Source: Pyricularia pennisetigena (lineage: Eukaryota; Ascomycota; Sordariomycetes; Magnaporthales; Pyriculariaceae). From it: a DNA stretch of 64,000 nt. Positions 47,330 through 60,900 of the stretch are shown one piece after another. The position numbers and the translations under genes were made by a program. The stretch is from positions 7,229,126 to 7,293,125 of the forward strand of contig NC_043741.1 in assembly GCF_004337985.1 (NCBI RefSeq). Direction: 5' to 3'. The number at the start of each line of letters is the position of its first letter. The first letter of the stretch is position 1. Under the pieces are notes generated by a model. The model did no database searches and had not been told where the DNA came from. It worked only from the letters and a program-made list of their open reading frames with translations.

Positions 47330-47848
47330 GTTAAAATGCTTTTTTATTTTGCTTACGAATTGCAAAAAATCGCGAAATGCGCTATATCGCTTCGGGACTT
47401 TTTTCGTTATATCGAATATATTCGCTTAGGTCGTTCGCGATACGATATTATGGGTATTTCCCGAAAATAATTGTATAGGATCGCGGCCCAATATTTAAAA
47501 TTTGAATTTAAATTGGAAAGGGCGGAGGATAAAGTTTTTCGATTGCGTAAATAAAAAGAAATATGATTTACAAAAATAATAAAGGCGGTTCGTCGTAATA
47601 TCGATAATTTGGAGGAATTGGATCGAATCGAGCGTAAAAAAGTAAAATAAAAAAAACGGCGGCGATCGGCCGAAATTTTTTTTAAAATGTTTTTGGAATC
47701 GCTTTTTCCGGATTCTAATTTTGTTTGGGATTCTTTTTTCCCAATAGGTTTTTTAAATCCTTTTTTATTAAATAAAATAAATATTTTTACGCAATATTCG
47801 GTCGGTAGATTGTTTTATTCGTATATTTTAATTTATAATGTATATTAA
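47330..47848 (+). pseudogene. Antisense accessory ORF of Gypsy G1, copy C
   Basis: Counterpart of 15810-16359. Read on the plus strand it gives KMLFYFAYELQ, FFRYIEYIRLGRSRYDIMG, FKLERAEDKVFRLRK, NIDNLEELDRIERKKVK and FLESLFPDSNFVWDSFF. Several Tyr codons sit where copy B has Cys, as expected from TGT to TAT by RIP. The acidic/basic heptad-like stretch predicts a coiled coil. Conservation of the same frame in two separately RIPed copies supports a former protein. Confidence 0.55.
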
Positions 47849-48292
47849 TTGTTTTTTTTTGTAAATTCGTTTAGTGGTATAGTTTCGAATCCTGGTCGAT
47901 TTTTAATTTTGGGGAATAATAGGTGGTATTTTTTTGGGTCGTCCTTTTTTTTTAACAAATTTGCTCGTAAATCCAGTTTTTAATAATATTGGCGGAATAA
48001 TTCCTGGCAATTTTGGAAATGGTTAAAAAATTCCCAAATACTTTTTTCGTATCCATAATTTTCCTATTTAATAAGGTATTTTGTTTTACCGTGGTTACGT
48101 TTATGGTCCAATATTCGTTCGACGTTATACGTTTTTTTTGCGTCGATTTCAATAGTTTTTTATATATTGGTACCGGGTAGTGCTGGTTCCAATAATAATA
48201 CGTGGAACGTTAAATGGATTTTAATAATTTTTAATAATAATAATTTGTAATTGGTTTCGCTAATTTTTTTGTCGATTTTAAAAGGTCCAAAT

Positions 48293-48480
48293 TGTTATAG
48301 GGTAAGCCAACGGCCTTGGGACCGTTAAATATCCTTGTTAGTATTATTACTAACGCTGGGGGAAAAGGGAGGAAAAGGTGTATGTCCGGGTCGTAGTAAT
48401 ATCCTTCCCTTTATATATTATCCCTAACCCGCTTTTATATCTTATTACGTAATACGTGCCTTAAACACGAATTTATAATA
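48293..48480 (-). repeat. Element D 3' LTR
   Basis: 188 bp, ends ATTTATAATA on the plus strand (RIPed form of ATCCATAACA). Confidence 0.85.
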
Positions 48481-48570
48481 TAACCCGCATTCGCCCGTTT
48501 TTTATCGGGTATAGTCCCTATTTGGAGGTATAGGGGCAACCCAACGGGCGCGTATCCTAATATAATTTAC

Positions 48571-49195
48571 CCGTCCATTATTCCGGGCGGTATAAGCCCG
48601 TAATCGGGTTTTACCCTCCTATTTTCGGCCGTGGTTATATCGCGGGCTTTTTATCCCCGGTTCCGTTTACGGGCGGTTATCGTGGTTCGCCTTTTCCTAA
48701 TTTTGGTTGGTATAAATCCGTAGTCGAATTTTGTTTTCCCGTTTTTGGTTGCGGTTATGTCGTGGTTTTTTTATCGTATTTACCGTTTGCGGGTAATTGT
48801 CGCGGTTTACTTTCCTTTTACTTTGGGCGGTATAAGGCCGTAATCGGGTTTTACCTTCCTGCTTTTAATTGCGGAAATATCGCGGTTTTTTTATCGTACC
48901 TGCCGTTTGCGGGTATTTATCGCGGTTCGCCTTCCTTTTACTTTAGGCGGTATAAGGCCGTAATCGGGTTTTACCCTCCTATTTTTGGTTGCGGTAATAT
49001 CGCGGTTTTTTTATTGTATTTACCGTTTGCGGGTATTTGTCGCGGTTTACCTTTTTTTTTATTTTGGGCGGTGTAGGACCGTAATCGGGTTTTGCCCTCC
49101 TGCCTTTGGTTGCGGTAATATCGCGGTTTTTTTATCGTATTTACCGTTTGCGGGTATTTATCGCGGTTTATTTTCCTTTTATTTTGGGCGGTATA
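48571..49195. repeat. Tandem repeat, 120-bp unit, about five copies
   Basis: The phrase CCGTTT[AG]CGGG recurs at 48663, 48783, 48903, 49023 and 49144, and GGGCGGTATAAG-type words recur with the same period. The unit of 120 bp is exactly 40 codons. On the minus strand it reads as Lys/Pro/Gln/Gly-rich repeats with RIP-type stops; on the plus strand it is open but hydrophobic. Confidence 0.8.
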
Positions 49196-49599
49196 GGTTC
49201 GTTTATTTATTGGTACAATTTTTTTCCCGTAATAGTTGCGGTTTTTATTTTTCGCATTTTTCCGCGTTATTGTCCTGGTCCTTTTTATTTTCCAATTTTT
49301 TTTCCATTCGAATCCTTTTCGTCCCTATTCCCTCCTTTTTTTACCATTTTATCAATTTTTCCCGTTTTTCTTTCGTTTTGTTTTTTATTTGTACTGCTTT
49401 TATTTCGGTCGACCTTATTTTCTGTTCGTTCCTATTTATTATTCGTATCGTTATTTATCGCTACCGCGTCGTTATTATATCCCGGGCCTTTATTTTTTTA
49501 ATCGCGTTATAAATAACGTTTAAATAAACCAGTACCGGTGGTGGAGGTGGTCGGCTTTCCCACCGTGGTGGTTAATTACTTTCGTCGTATAATAATAAC

Positions 49600-50829
49600 G
49601 GCCGTTTATTTGTAAATTGTGTCGATTAAATACCGATTGGGTGGTATCGTTAATTTATATTCGCAACGTTTTTATCGCGTTATCGGTACCGCGGAATTCC
49701 AGGGTAATTTAAATAACGACAAATATACCGTTCCGGAAAATGTATTTATTTTTTACGTTTTTTATGTAAAAACGTCCAAAATTAACGGGGTTTGGGAATA
49801 TAACCCTGCCCCCGACGGTATTAATTATTAGCGATATCGCGACACCAAAAAATCGTATTATTATTACAACGAAACCGTTTACGTTTTTAACCCTATTTTC
49901 CGCCGCCGTTTGCGAAAATTAAAAACCACGACTTATAATAGTCGTTATATTATCCAACCCTTAATTAAAAATACCGTCGTAAATAGTAAAAAAATCTTTG
50001 GTAAAAACGCCGTACTGTTTCGAAATTTTTTTACCGCGTATATTAATTGGGTTCGCGTTTATTAGGACGTATAAGATAAAATGGCGAATTCCGGGGCCGT
50101 AACGACCCTTGCCAAAACCATTATTTTTACTGCTATATCCAATACCCCTTTTCGCAGCGGCGGTAATCGTAACCGTTAATTGGTATAAATTTTCGCACGC
50201 GGTTTCACTTACCTGGAAGTGCGTTTAATTCCTTTGGTATACAATTGTTTCGATAACGTTATTAATTTTTAAAATTTTTCCAGGAACGTAATACGTCGCG
50301 TTATAAAAAAAACTTGCAAAAAGCGCGCCGAAATAATAACGTTTTCGTTGTTTTAACTACCGTCCTAACCCTTTCCCCCGCCGTTTTTATACGCTAATTT
50401 CGCCCCGCGTATTTTTTACGCCTTTTCGCCTTTATTATTACCACGTCCCGTCGACGTTTCGAAATTCCCTTTTCGCGTTACCCCGTCGTATTTCGTTTTA
50501 TTTGTACCCCGATTCGGTATATATTTAATTTTTCGCGTCCCCGTGCCCCTATTTCGTCGCGCCCTCGTATTTTTGGTCGTAATATGGGCAAAAACCCGTT
50601 TTTTGGAAAATCCCGTCGTAAATTTTTTTTAATCGAAAATATTGCCCGACGTCGTACCGCTTTGTTGCGGGAAATTAACCAATTCGCCGAACAGTGGGAA
50701 TTCCCGGTTTTTAAAAACGACGCGGAAAATAATAAAATAAAAAAGGAGGACGTCGAAATAAAGGAAAAAAATAAGGAGGAAAAAAATTTAAATAGCGAAT
50801 CGGAGGTATATAATTCGGTTTTTAATTAA
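49600..50829 (+). pseudogene. Coding-like region antisense to pol in element D
   Basis: Open pieces on the plus strand are 49619-49831 (EFQGNLNNDKYTVPENVF, VWEYNPAPDG) and 50584-50829 (RRRTALLREINQFAEQWEFP followed by an acidic/lysine tail). These hydrophilic, charged sequences differ from the hydrophobic shadows elsewhere in RIPed DNA. They lie between the chromodomain end of pol and the 3' LTR, facing pol. I do not recognise a family. It could be an accessory ORF as in G1, or an older inserted sequence. Confidence 0.4.
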
Positions 50830-51123
50830 TATTTTATCGCCGCGCAAAATTATTACCTCGTTTTATATATATTAATTTAATTTAAAAATTAAATGGGTGG
50901 GATACGGCCACGTCGCCCTAAAAATGGGCGCGGGTTATATAATTATTAGTTTGTTTTTATTATATTTCGCCCCGGTAAAAAGTTTAATTTTACGTATTTT
51001 TTTTACCGTACGTTTAATTAAATTAATATTAATTTTGGGTTTACCGCGTCGCTTTTTTTCCGGGGAATCGTCGACCTTTTAATTAATTATAATAAATTTT
51101 TAATCCGGTTAAATATTTAATTA

Positions 51124-51318
51124 TTAACGTCGTTTCGATATTGGGCTATTATTTGTTTGGGCCGGCCCCCATTTTATTTCGAATTCGTCCAATACCCGTA
51201 TATTCTCCATTATCACCAAATTTTTCCACGTGGGTTTATCGTATTTTTTCCATTTTACCAAAATTTTGCGTTTGCGTTTTTTCCCCACTGCGTTTTTCGC
51301 GGCCAGGATTTTTTCCAT
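51124..51318 (-). pseudogene. Chromodomain at the C-terminus of element D integrase
   Basis: RKILVKWKKYDKPTWKNL followed by VLDEF matches the chromodomain core (LVKW-x-G-Y-x-x-x-TWE...L), which in chromoviruses follows the integrase and targets heterochromatin. One aromatic and both Trp residues are kept; G and E of the core have become K. Confidence 0.7.
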
Positions 51319-51319
51319 T

Positions 51320-53200
51320 ACCTATTCCTCCGCGGTTTCGTTATTTAAATTGGATAAAATTAATAACGGGCCGGGTTTAATATCGGTACGAATTTAAAAC
51401 GGTAATAGGTCGTCCGCGGCCTTTTTAATTAATTTTACGTAAAAAATGGGGTAAATTTTTTTCGGGACGTTTAACGTAATTGTTAATAGTATAAAAATCG
51501 TTACGACCGTATATTTATTCGTTACGAAATTAAACTTTTTATTCGGGCGATTAATTTTAACGTTCCGTAGGTTAGGAAAAATTTTATCCCCTATTTTGAA
51601 ACGGTCCGCCGGTTTCCGTGTTTTATTCGCGTTTTTTTTTAACGTTGCTATATATAAATTATAACGGTATGGGCCACGTTTATACCGTTTTTAAGGTATT
51701 ATAAAAACAAATTCGCACGATTTTTGGACGTAAAACCCGGTCGTCCGTTTACCTATATTACCGGGACCGCGTTTACCTCGTATCCTAATAATAATTTATT
51801 AGGATTAATTCCCGTAATTAACGAATTCCTATTATTTAACGCTAATTAAACGGCCGGTAAATATCCGGGTTAATTTATTTGGTCGAATACCACGAAAACC
51901 TTTAGGTAATATTGCATTTCCTAATTAATCCGTTCCGTACCCCCGTTTGTTTTTGGGTGGTAAAACGTTAATAATAATTGTAAAATTCCTATTTATCGGT
52001 ATAATTCCGACCAAAAACCTTTTACCCAATCCGACCCCCGGTCCAATATAATCGCGTTAAAAAAATTTTTAAACCGCCACTAAATAAAAACAAATTTCGC
52101 GGCGTAAATTTCAGTTTTTATCGAATCCATCGCTTTTAATTGGATATATTTGGAAAACCTATTAATTATAACCATTATATAACGCGGCGCGTCCGCATTA
52201 TTACCTGGAAGGTCCGTTATAAAATCGATGGAAATTTATTTCCAAAATTTATCCGGTATTAGTAAAAATTATAACAGTTTTTATTTGCGTCGTTTTAATA
52301 ATTTTATCCTACGGTATATATCGCAATTGCGTATAAATTGTCGGATATATTTAGCCATCCCGTCCCAATAATAATTTCGAACCAGGATTGTAAATATGTT
52401 ATTTTTACCGTAATAACCAATTATTAGGGATTCGTGGGTTCGTTATAAAATTGCCGTGGTTAAAAATTCTTAATTGGGTAATTAAAAGCGGTTTTTATAT
52501 AATAACGTACCGGAGGCGTTTATTAAATAATCCGTTATTTATATTATCGTTTCGGCTTCGGGTGGGAATCGTTTTATATTTTATTAAACCGCGTCACGTT
52601 TGTGGGCGTATACCGGGTTTTTTTCCACTATTTCGCTCCAAAATTCTATTATATAAAATTGCTGGAAAATAAATATTTTTTCCGGGATTACCGGTAATAT
52701 ATTTTATAATAATATTTAAAAAATACCGATTATAATTTTACTGGGTATTGGGCGTAATATTATCGTTCGTTTTTCCTCGTTAATTTCGTCCTGCTCCCGT
52801 TTCGATAGCGCGTCGGGGATTATCGCGTATTTCCCTGGTCGGTATTTTAAAACGTAATTAAATTTGGATAGGATTTCGGCCCACCGCATTTATCGTTCCA
52901 ATACCACTTTCGGTTTCGTAAAATATTTAAACGTTTTATAATCCGTAAAAATAGTGAAAGGAAAACGGATATTACGTAATTCCGTTTTCTATATTTGTAA
53001 ATAATGGACGACCGCGAGCAATTCCTTATTATAAATAATATAATTGCGTTGGACCGTCGTTAATTTAACGGAATAAAATATTACCGGTTTTTATAACCCG
53101 TCCTTCCTTTTTTATACTAATACCCCCCCGATAATTGCGCCGAAATAATCCGTTTTTACTTTCGTTTCCGTTTCGTCGCTCCATTGGGCCAATATTAACG
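51320..53200 (-). pseudogene. Element D integrase and RNase H region, heavily RIPed
   Basis: Placed by order between RT (53202 onward) and the chromodomain. No open stretch long enough to confirm single residues by eye. Confidence 0.5.
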
Positions 53201-53201
53201 T

Positions 53202-53950
53202 TTACAAAAATATTTGTTTAAATATTTTAAAAATAACGTTCTCCTCCGGTATCCATTTAAACGGTATTTTTTTTTTAATAAATCGAAATAAAAACGCCGT
53301 TAAACCCGAATACCCGTTTATAAAATCCCGGTAAAAATTTGCAAATCCTAAAAAACCGCGCAGTTTTCGTAACCTCGTCGGGGTTTCCCATTCCCGGATC
53401 GCGCGTAATTTTTCCGGATCGGTTTCCACGCTTATATTGGCGTATATAATAAACCCCAAATATTTAACGGAAATAATTGCGAACGCGTTTTTATTAAAAT
53501 CCAAATTTAAACCCGCCTTTTTTAATTTTCCCAAAATATGGGTGATTTTCCGCCAATAATCCGTTTTAAAACCGGACGTATATATTAAAATATCGTCCAA
53601 ATATGCTAATATATAATCGTCCAATATATTCCCGAAAACGCCGTTAATATATCGCTGGAACGTGGCCGGGGCGCCCGTTAATCCGAATAAATATATTAAC
53701 CATTTAAACAATCCGAGTTTTGTACGAAAAATTATAAAATATTTATCCCCCTCGGCCACGCGTAATTTATAAAAAATTGCGCGCACGTTTATTTTAATAA
53801 ACCATTTTGCTCCGGATAAAAAGCGGAATATTTTTTTAATTAATGGTAAAAAATACCGGTCCTATATTATAATAACGTTTAATATTTTATAATCGACGTA
53901 TAAACGCCATCCTCCAAAAATTTTCCGGATTATTAGGACCGGGGTTGCGG
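53202..53950 (-). pseudogene. Element D Ty3/Gypsy reverse transcriptase
   Basis: A 194-codon open stretch (53786-53202) has KLRVAEGDKYFIIFRTKLGL, FGLTGAPATFQRYINGV, YILAYLDDILIY (catalytic YxDD), LDFNKNAF, VKYLGF and GFANFYRDFI, all standard Gypsy RT motifs in order. The beginning of RT (to about 53950) contains stops. Confidence 0.85.
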
Positions 53951-54279
53951 TTAACGACGCGTTTATTCGGATTTATTTTTTATCCATTATATCGATTATT
54001 TGTCGCCGTAATTCCAACAATTAATCGCGCGGTATATGGTATAACCGGCCCTATGGTAACGGCGGGGATTTACCGTCGTTATCCTTTTAAATCCGGATAT
54101 AGTAATCCAATTCGCTTTTATACGGGGGTAAAACCGAAATTTTACCGTCGTTAAATAGGTTTTCGAAATTTTTTAATTTTACGGGTAACGTCGCCGGGGG
54201 TCCTGCGTCGTTTTTATTTACCGCCGTTAAAATTAGGACCCGGGTTATATTTCGTAACGAAATAAAAGCGAATTCCATT

Positions 54280-55640
54280 TATTCGTTCGTATTTTTTTTT
54301 GCTTTTTGGGCCGCGGCCAGGAATACGTTATTTATAATTACCGTAAATTTCCCGTTTTTCGGGCGCAGGGATAATTTCTGTATAAATAACCCCTTAACGG
54401 ACCCTATTTTCAACCCTTTTTGGTTTGGGTTAAATACCATTTTCCGGTGGGTTATCCAAAAAAATCCCAAAAATAAATCCTACGCTAATCCCGGAATTAT
54501 ATAAAAGGATATTAGCGCGGATTAACCGTCGATATTTACGTCGCAATTATTTATTTCCCGTATATTGGTTCGTATTCGTCCCGTTACCGTGCCCAACCGG
54601 CGGATTTATGGTAAAAAAACCTTTATTATTCCCAATTTTTCGGTATAATTTTTATTTATAACCGCGTAATATTCGCACCCTAAATCCATTTATGCAATAA
54701 TAAATTTCGTCAAATTAATTAAAACCGGGATAAAAAATGGTCGCCCATTTATTATAATTTATATTTTTTTTAACTGTTTTTTCCGATTTATATTTATTGG
54801 CGTATTATAAAATGGTCCGGGCCCGTCGCGTCGGTTTTCCCCTAGGTTAAAATTATGGCCCAAAATTAATTTTTTCCTTTTTCGGGGTTATTTGGCGTCG
54901 GACGTATAACCGGTGCGAATTGGTAATTTTGGGCGTAATGGGAGGCGGACCCGTAACGGAAAAAGGCCCCCGTTTTACGGCGTCGCTGGAATTTTTGGGC
55001 GAATATTTATAAAACCTTATCCTTTTTTTTATTTCCATCCAATCGGCGTTTTTTTCGCTTTTTACCAGCGTTATAACGGTTTCGGCCAATTTTTATCGCT
55101 AATACGCCCGTTATTATTATATTTTTTAAACCTGTTTATAAAAAATTTGGAAGGGGGGCGTTCCGTTTTTGGCCGAAACGTTTATCTAAATCGATAACCT
55201 CCAAATCCTGGGCGATATAGCGGTATATAACGATAAATCCGTGGTAAAAATCGGAAACGATACCCTTTTTTACCGACGCCTCCCTTATCCGGTTAACGAC
55301 CCGGAAACGCAAATAATTGGCCCGTATTTCGTTTAATTATTCGAAACCCCCGGCCGCAGTAAAAAAGCGTTTGAATTTGGTAAAAAAATATACGAACGAT
55401 TCGCCGTATCGCATTTAAAATATTTCCAGCTCGGCGAAAATTTGGGCCTTTTTATAAAGGTCGTTGTACGTACGTCCCAAATATTCGATAAAATTTTCGT
55501 GGTTATACCCCCTTCCCGTACCCTTTACCTCGTAAAAAAAACGGACGATATTTTATATTATAATAATAAAGTTAAATTATACGTATTTAAATTAATCGCG
55601 CTAATTTCCGACAAATTCCGCGTCGCGTATTAATTTGTAC
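54280..55640 (-). pseudogene. Element D gag/protease region
   Basis: Charged, AT-rich sequence between RT and the 5' LTR on the minus strand. Open pieces at 54087-54278, 54279-54470 and 54853-55089 carry no motif I can name, so assignment is by position only. Confidence 0.45.
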
Positions 55641-55892
55641 GAAATAATTTATTTCTAAATTGTAAATGTAACCGGTGCGCCGTCGTATAATGGGGGGTTA
55701 TATAAAGGTTTTTTTTGGGGCGTTGTTTTTGCGCGATCGCGCCTGCGTTTAAGGAATATAATTGCATTTAAGCGATACGTTCCTCCAATATCGCGATATT
55801 CGCGACCAGGTTTTGGTAAAAATCGTAAATTTCCCTTCCCGGGTTTGGCCTTGGGTTGGTTATTATTATATTTAAATTTAAACGTTAGTAAA

Positions 55893-56080
55893 TATTATAG
55901 GGTAAACCAACGGTTTTGGGACCGTTAAATATTTTTATTGGTATTATTATTAACGTTGGGGGAAAAGGGAGGAAAAAGTGTATGTCCGGGTCGTGGTAAT
56001 GTCCTTCCCTTTATATATTATCCCTGACCCGCTTTTGTATTTTATCACGTAATACGTGCCTTAGGCACGAATCCATAACA
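55893..56080 (-). repeat. Element D 5' LTR
   Basis: 188 bp, TATTATAGGGTAA...ATCCATAACA on the plus strand; the initial G is RIP-mutated. Confidence 0.85.
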
Positions 56081-56085
56081 CAAAT

Positions 56086-59000
56086 TTTTTAAAATTAAAT
56101 TTGCTGTTTGGTCGTTGTATTTTAATATTACGTCGAATAAAATCAACGCTATTTCCCTCCTGGAAAAATAATCTTTTTATCCGATATTGGGTAACGTATT
56201 TAATTATTTTTTTTCGTACAAATTCCAATTCCTATTGGAATTTTAATGGAGTTTTCGTAATTCGTTTGCTTATTTATCGGTTCGTGGGACCGTAATCGTG
56301 GTTTTTAATTTTCCATATACCGTAGGGTTAAATCCGTAATTGGTATAAAACGGGGTTATTTTGGTATTTTCATTTTTTAAACTATTATATGCGAATTGTG
56401 CTATGGGTAATAACCGTACCCAATTATCCTATTTATAGTTTATATAACATTTTAAATATTATTTTAATATTTGGTTTACTCGTTTTATTTATCCGTTTAT
56501 TTATGGGTGGAATATTGTAAATAATTTATGGTTGGTTCCTAGCTATTTTATTAGAAATTTCCAGAATTTTAATGTAAAAAATTTGTTTTTATCCGTAATA
56601 ATGCTTTTTAGAAATCCGTGGTTACTAATAATTATTCGTAAAAATATATAAGCAATTTTTTCGGCGTTGTTACTTTCCTTATAAAGTAGGAAATAAACGT
56701 ATTTAATAAATTTATTTATTATAATTAATATATTATTGTATTTAGTTTTAATAAATGGTTTTTCGGAAGGTGGTAGTTTGACGATAAAATCTATTGTAAT
56801 GGTTTACCAGGTTTTGTCAGGGGTTGGTAAAGGTTGTAGGAGCCCGTAAAGCTTATATTTGGCGGATTTGTTTTTTACGCAAAATTCGCAATTTTTAATA
56901 GTTTTTCGTACTTTTTATCGTGTTTTTTTGAAATTATTATGCTGTTTTAACCGTTTCCATATTTTGGAAATTTCTTGGTGTCCGTGGGTTTTGCTTTCGT
57001 GGATTTTCCGTATTTTTTCTGGTATAATTACCGTGTTGGTCGTTATAAAATTTCGGTAAACTGGTAAAAGGTTTCCGTTATCGTTTACCGTGAAAATTTT
57101 CCGTGTTTTTTCGGGTATTATATTTTTATAGTTTGGCTTTTTATTAAAGGCGTCGGCCCTACCATTTTTTATTCCTTTTCGGTAAATAATTTTAAAATGG
57201 AATTTTGATAGGAATTTTGCCTATTTAATTTGTCGTTTGTTTAACATTTTGCTGGTGGTAAAATGGGTTAGGTTTTTATAATCCGTGTAAATCAATACTT
57301 CGTATTTAGTTCCGGATAATTATGGTTTCCATTTTTCGAATATTCGGATAATAGCTATAAATCTTTTATCGTGGATTTGGTAATTAAGTTTTAATTTATA
57401 TAATTTTTGTAAAAAAAAGCGCAAAAATATGAGCGTTTTTTTCGTTTCGTTGGTTAAATTATCCTCCAATTACATAATCGGATGCGTCGGTTTCGATTTC
57501 GAAAAATTTCGTTAGGTCTGGTATTTTAAAAAATCGGTTTTTATGTTATTATATTTCGTAGCTATTCGAAAATTTGCTATATTTATTCCGTCCATTGGAA
57601 TTTTAAATCCTTTTTAATTATATTGGTTAATAGGGTGGCGATCGCGCCGTAATTTTTAATAAACTTTTTATAAAAGTTCACGAATCCAAAAAATACCCGA
57701 ACGTTTTTTACGTTTTATGGTTGGGACTATTCCCTTATTATTTGGATTTTTAATTTTTCCATCCTAATTTTTCCAGGGGCGATAATATATTTTAGGAAAT
57801 TAATTTATTTGCTGTACAAAATGCATATTTCGGGTTTAATTAAAAGTTTAACGTTTTGTAGCTTTTGTAAAACTGTATCAACGTATTTTTTATATTTTTC
57901 CAACGTTTTGGAAAAAATAAAAATATCGTCCAGGTAAATAACGATAAAAATGTTTAAACATTCCCTAAAAACGTGGTTCATTATGGTTTAAAAAGTTACG
58001 GGGGCGTTTATAAAACCGAAAAATATTACCAGGTATTTGTAATATTTTCGTTTGGTGCGAAATGCTATTTTCCATTCCTCGCCTTCCTTTATACGGATTA
58101 AATTGTATATTTTTTAAAATTTAATATCGTAAACCATTATATTTAATAGAATATATTTCGAAGTTCGCCTATTAGTGGGAGCGGGTAGCAATTTATGATT
58201 ATAATATCGTTTAATTGTTTATAATCCACGCATAATCGTAATTTTCCGTTTTTTTTGGTACGAAAAGGATTAGGTATCCTGCTGGTAATATCGATGGTTT
58301 AATATAATCTTTTTTAAGGTTTTTTGCGAAATATTCGTTTAAAACCTCCATTTGTGTCGGATTTAAACCGTATATTTTATGGAATTTTGGTTGGGTTCCT
58401 TTTTTCAATGGTATTTCGTGGTCGAACGGATTGTGTTCGGGTAATTTTGTTTCGAATTTTTAAATAAATAATCGTATATAATTTTGGTATTTTTTTGGGA
58501 TTTTGCCGTTTTTGGTTTATTTTTTCGTAATTTATATTATGTGGTTGGATCGGTTTTAACCTGTGGATAATCGCTTTTTTTCCGATATTGGCTCCGGGAT
58601 TGGTCTTTTTTTTTGTAAATACGCCATTTGTTTTATTTGGTTTTTCCGTACCTTATATTTCCTATATAAACCCTATTATACTGGAGGTCGTTTAATAATT
58701 AAATATTTTTCCCATTAAACTTGGCCTGTAATCCGATTTATCCGGGGGTTATTCCTTTTAAACCAAGGAATTTTTAAAATTATATTTTTATTCCCTATTT
58801 CCGTAATATCCAAAATAATTTATTTTTTTCGTCTATAACTTTCCATCCAAAAATGTACGGTTTTCGTTTCGATAGTGCCGTTCCCGTATAAAACTGCCTT
58901 TCCTTTTACGGTTTGCAGTCGATATAATTTTTTCTTTTATTACCAAAATATTCGTCGTTTTTTTACGATTTTTGGAAAAATATAATTGCTTTATGCTCCG

Positions 59001-60900
59001 TTGTTAAAAAACGCTCGTATGGGTTTTCCATTAAATCGTATATTTAAAAATATATATTCGTGTGCTGCTTTCGTGGTTTGCGTGGCGTTTAAGGTTTTTT
59101 ATTCCGTTTTTATTGCTACCGTTTAATGTTTTGTACCGTCTGGTTATTTTAATTTTTTTGGCTTGCTGGATTCGCGTCGTGGGTCTTTATTTTTCTTATC
59201 CCGGGGCGTATAACTGTTTTTAATTTTAATTTTATTAAATCGGTGCCTTATTAGTGCAGGCGTTTTTCGTACGTTCGTAAGTATTTCGTTATCCTTAACG
59301 TTGGGGTTCCACACGATTTTGGTTATAGGTGCGGGTCCTGGTTATCGTAACTTTATTTCGTATTATACCTGTGCTTTGGTTAATATATATATTTTACAAA
59401 TGCTTCGGGTGCATTTGTACCATAGGAATTGTTTTTAATTATAATATACTATAAAATAATCGTTATAAAAGGTAAAAATTACCGCTGGTTCGGTATTAAA
59501 TTTTAATTTCATTTCCCAATTGGGTAATTTAATAATGGTATATATTTCGTGGATATTTGTTGTTTTGCGTCGTCGTAGAAAAAAATCGTGGATTATTTTT
59601 TTGCTAAAATATAATCCGCAATTATTTCGAAAACATTTTACCCAAAAAAATTTTATATATTTGGGATATTTGGTATCCAAAATTAGGTAATTTTCGAAAA
59701 TTTGATTAATTAATTTTATAAGGTTTTATATTTATGTTCGAAATAATATTCCGGGAAATTGCACTAATTGGTCGTTTCGGTATAAATCGATAAATTTTTT
59801 TTTATATATATAAGGGTTATTTTCCTTTACTATATTGTATAAGTTTGAAAATATAATTTCTTTTCGCTAAATTCGTTTTTTAACTCGTTATTAAATTCGT
59901 CCGTTGGGGTTTATTAGATTATCCGGATATGGTAGGGTTATCCCAATAATTCTGGTTTTGATTTTTTTAAAATATTTAATTCCGTAAATTCGGGTAATTT
60001 GGCGTTTTATTTGCGTAATTATGCCGGTGGTCTGGTTTTAATAAATACGCGGTCTCCTATTATTAGGGTCCGAATGCTTTTAAATTTTTATAGGTATTAT
60101 CCTGCGTCCATTTTTGCGTTATTGTAAATTATATAATTATTGTCGTAATATATAATCCAATTTATTAAATTATATTAATCCGGTTATATTTGTTAATGGG
60201 TGGTGGTATTTTATTTTCGTAGTTTTTTGGAATCGGGGTGTAAATCCGGAGTATTTTAGGGATAAAATTTGGTTATTTATCCTAATTTATCGCATTTAAA
60301 ACATTTAACACTTTTGGGATTTTTGCGAGGTTTTTTATATTAGGTCGCGTTAAAGTCCATAAATCCGCTATATATTCCGTAGGAAACATTATATTAGCGA
60401 AACGGTTTAAAATATTAATATTCGCGTCCCGTGTTAATTTGTCGCAAAACTGGTCCCTATACGCTGCGTTTTTCGCGTCGTTCCAATTTTCGTTTTGTAA
60501 AATCGGTTATCAATTTTAATTATTAATTTTACGTATTCGGTTAAGGTGTCGCGTCGCTTTTTTTTAATAAATTCGTTTTTAATTTTTTCCTTAAATCTCG
60601 TATAAAAACGAGCTATTAGGGTTTCGGGGCCCCATAATAATTTGGCGGTAATTTGTCGAAATTTACTAATATATTTAAATATCGATTTGGTTTGGGTAAA
60701 ACGCACCAATTTACGTTTAACCGTGCGTTTTACGTTTAAATTACCGAATTTTCCCTTAAAGCATTTTTCGAAATTTTCGTAATCGTCGAAAATGCGGTTG
60801 GTTTTAATTTTACGGTTTTTTTTTATCGTGGTCCAAATAATTTCGTAAAATTGGTTCGAACCAAGTAAACGCATCGTTTTTTAATAGCGAAATTGCGTAA
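56086..60900 (-). pseudogene. Gypsy G1 copy C gag, ORF2, RT and integrase remnants
   Basis: Colinear with copy B: integrase about 56300-56850, RT with YLDDIF at 57922-57936 and an RT N-terminal piece at 58211-58408 ([23 protein letters not shown]), ORF2 region 59435-60010, and gag with its longest open piece at 60434-60874 (RIFDDYENFEKCF, KSIFKYISKFRQITAKLLWG). Confidence 0.75.

Larger units (their letters stand above)
48293..56080 (-). mobile_element. Gypsy/chromovirus element D (7788 bp), nested in copy C
   Basis: The LTRs are 48293-48480 and 55893-56080, each 188 bp, TGTTATAGGGTAA...ATAACA. CAAAT flanks both sides (48288-48292 and 56081-56085). The host sequence on the two sides joins to the corresponding part of copy B near 16795-16805. 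RT (53202-53786) and a chromodomain (51124-51318) are on the minus strand. An opposite-strand coding-like region and a 120-bp tandem repeat occupy the segment before the 3' LTR. Confidence 0.85.

Noticed and set aside
48762..49512. Three overlapping long plus-strand ORFs
   Set aside because: Open in all three frames because the strand is T-rich. The peptides are hydrophobic nonsense made by the 120-bp repeat.
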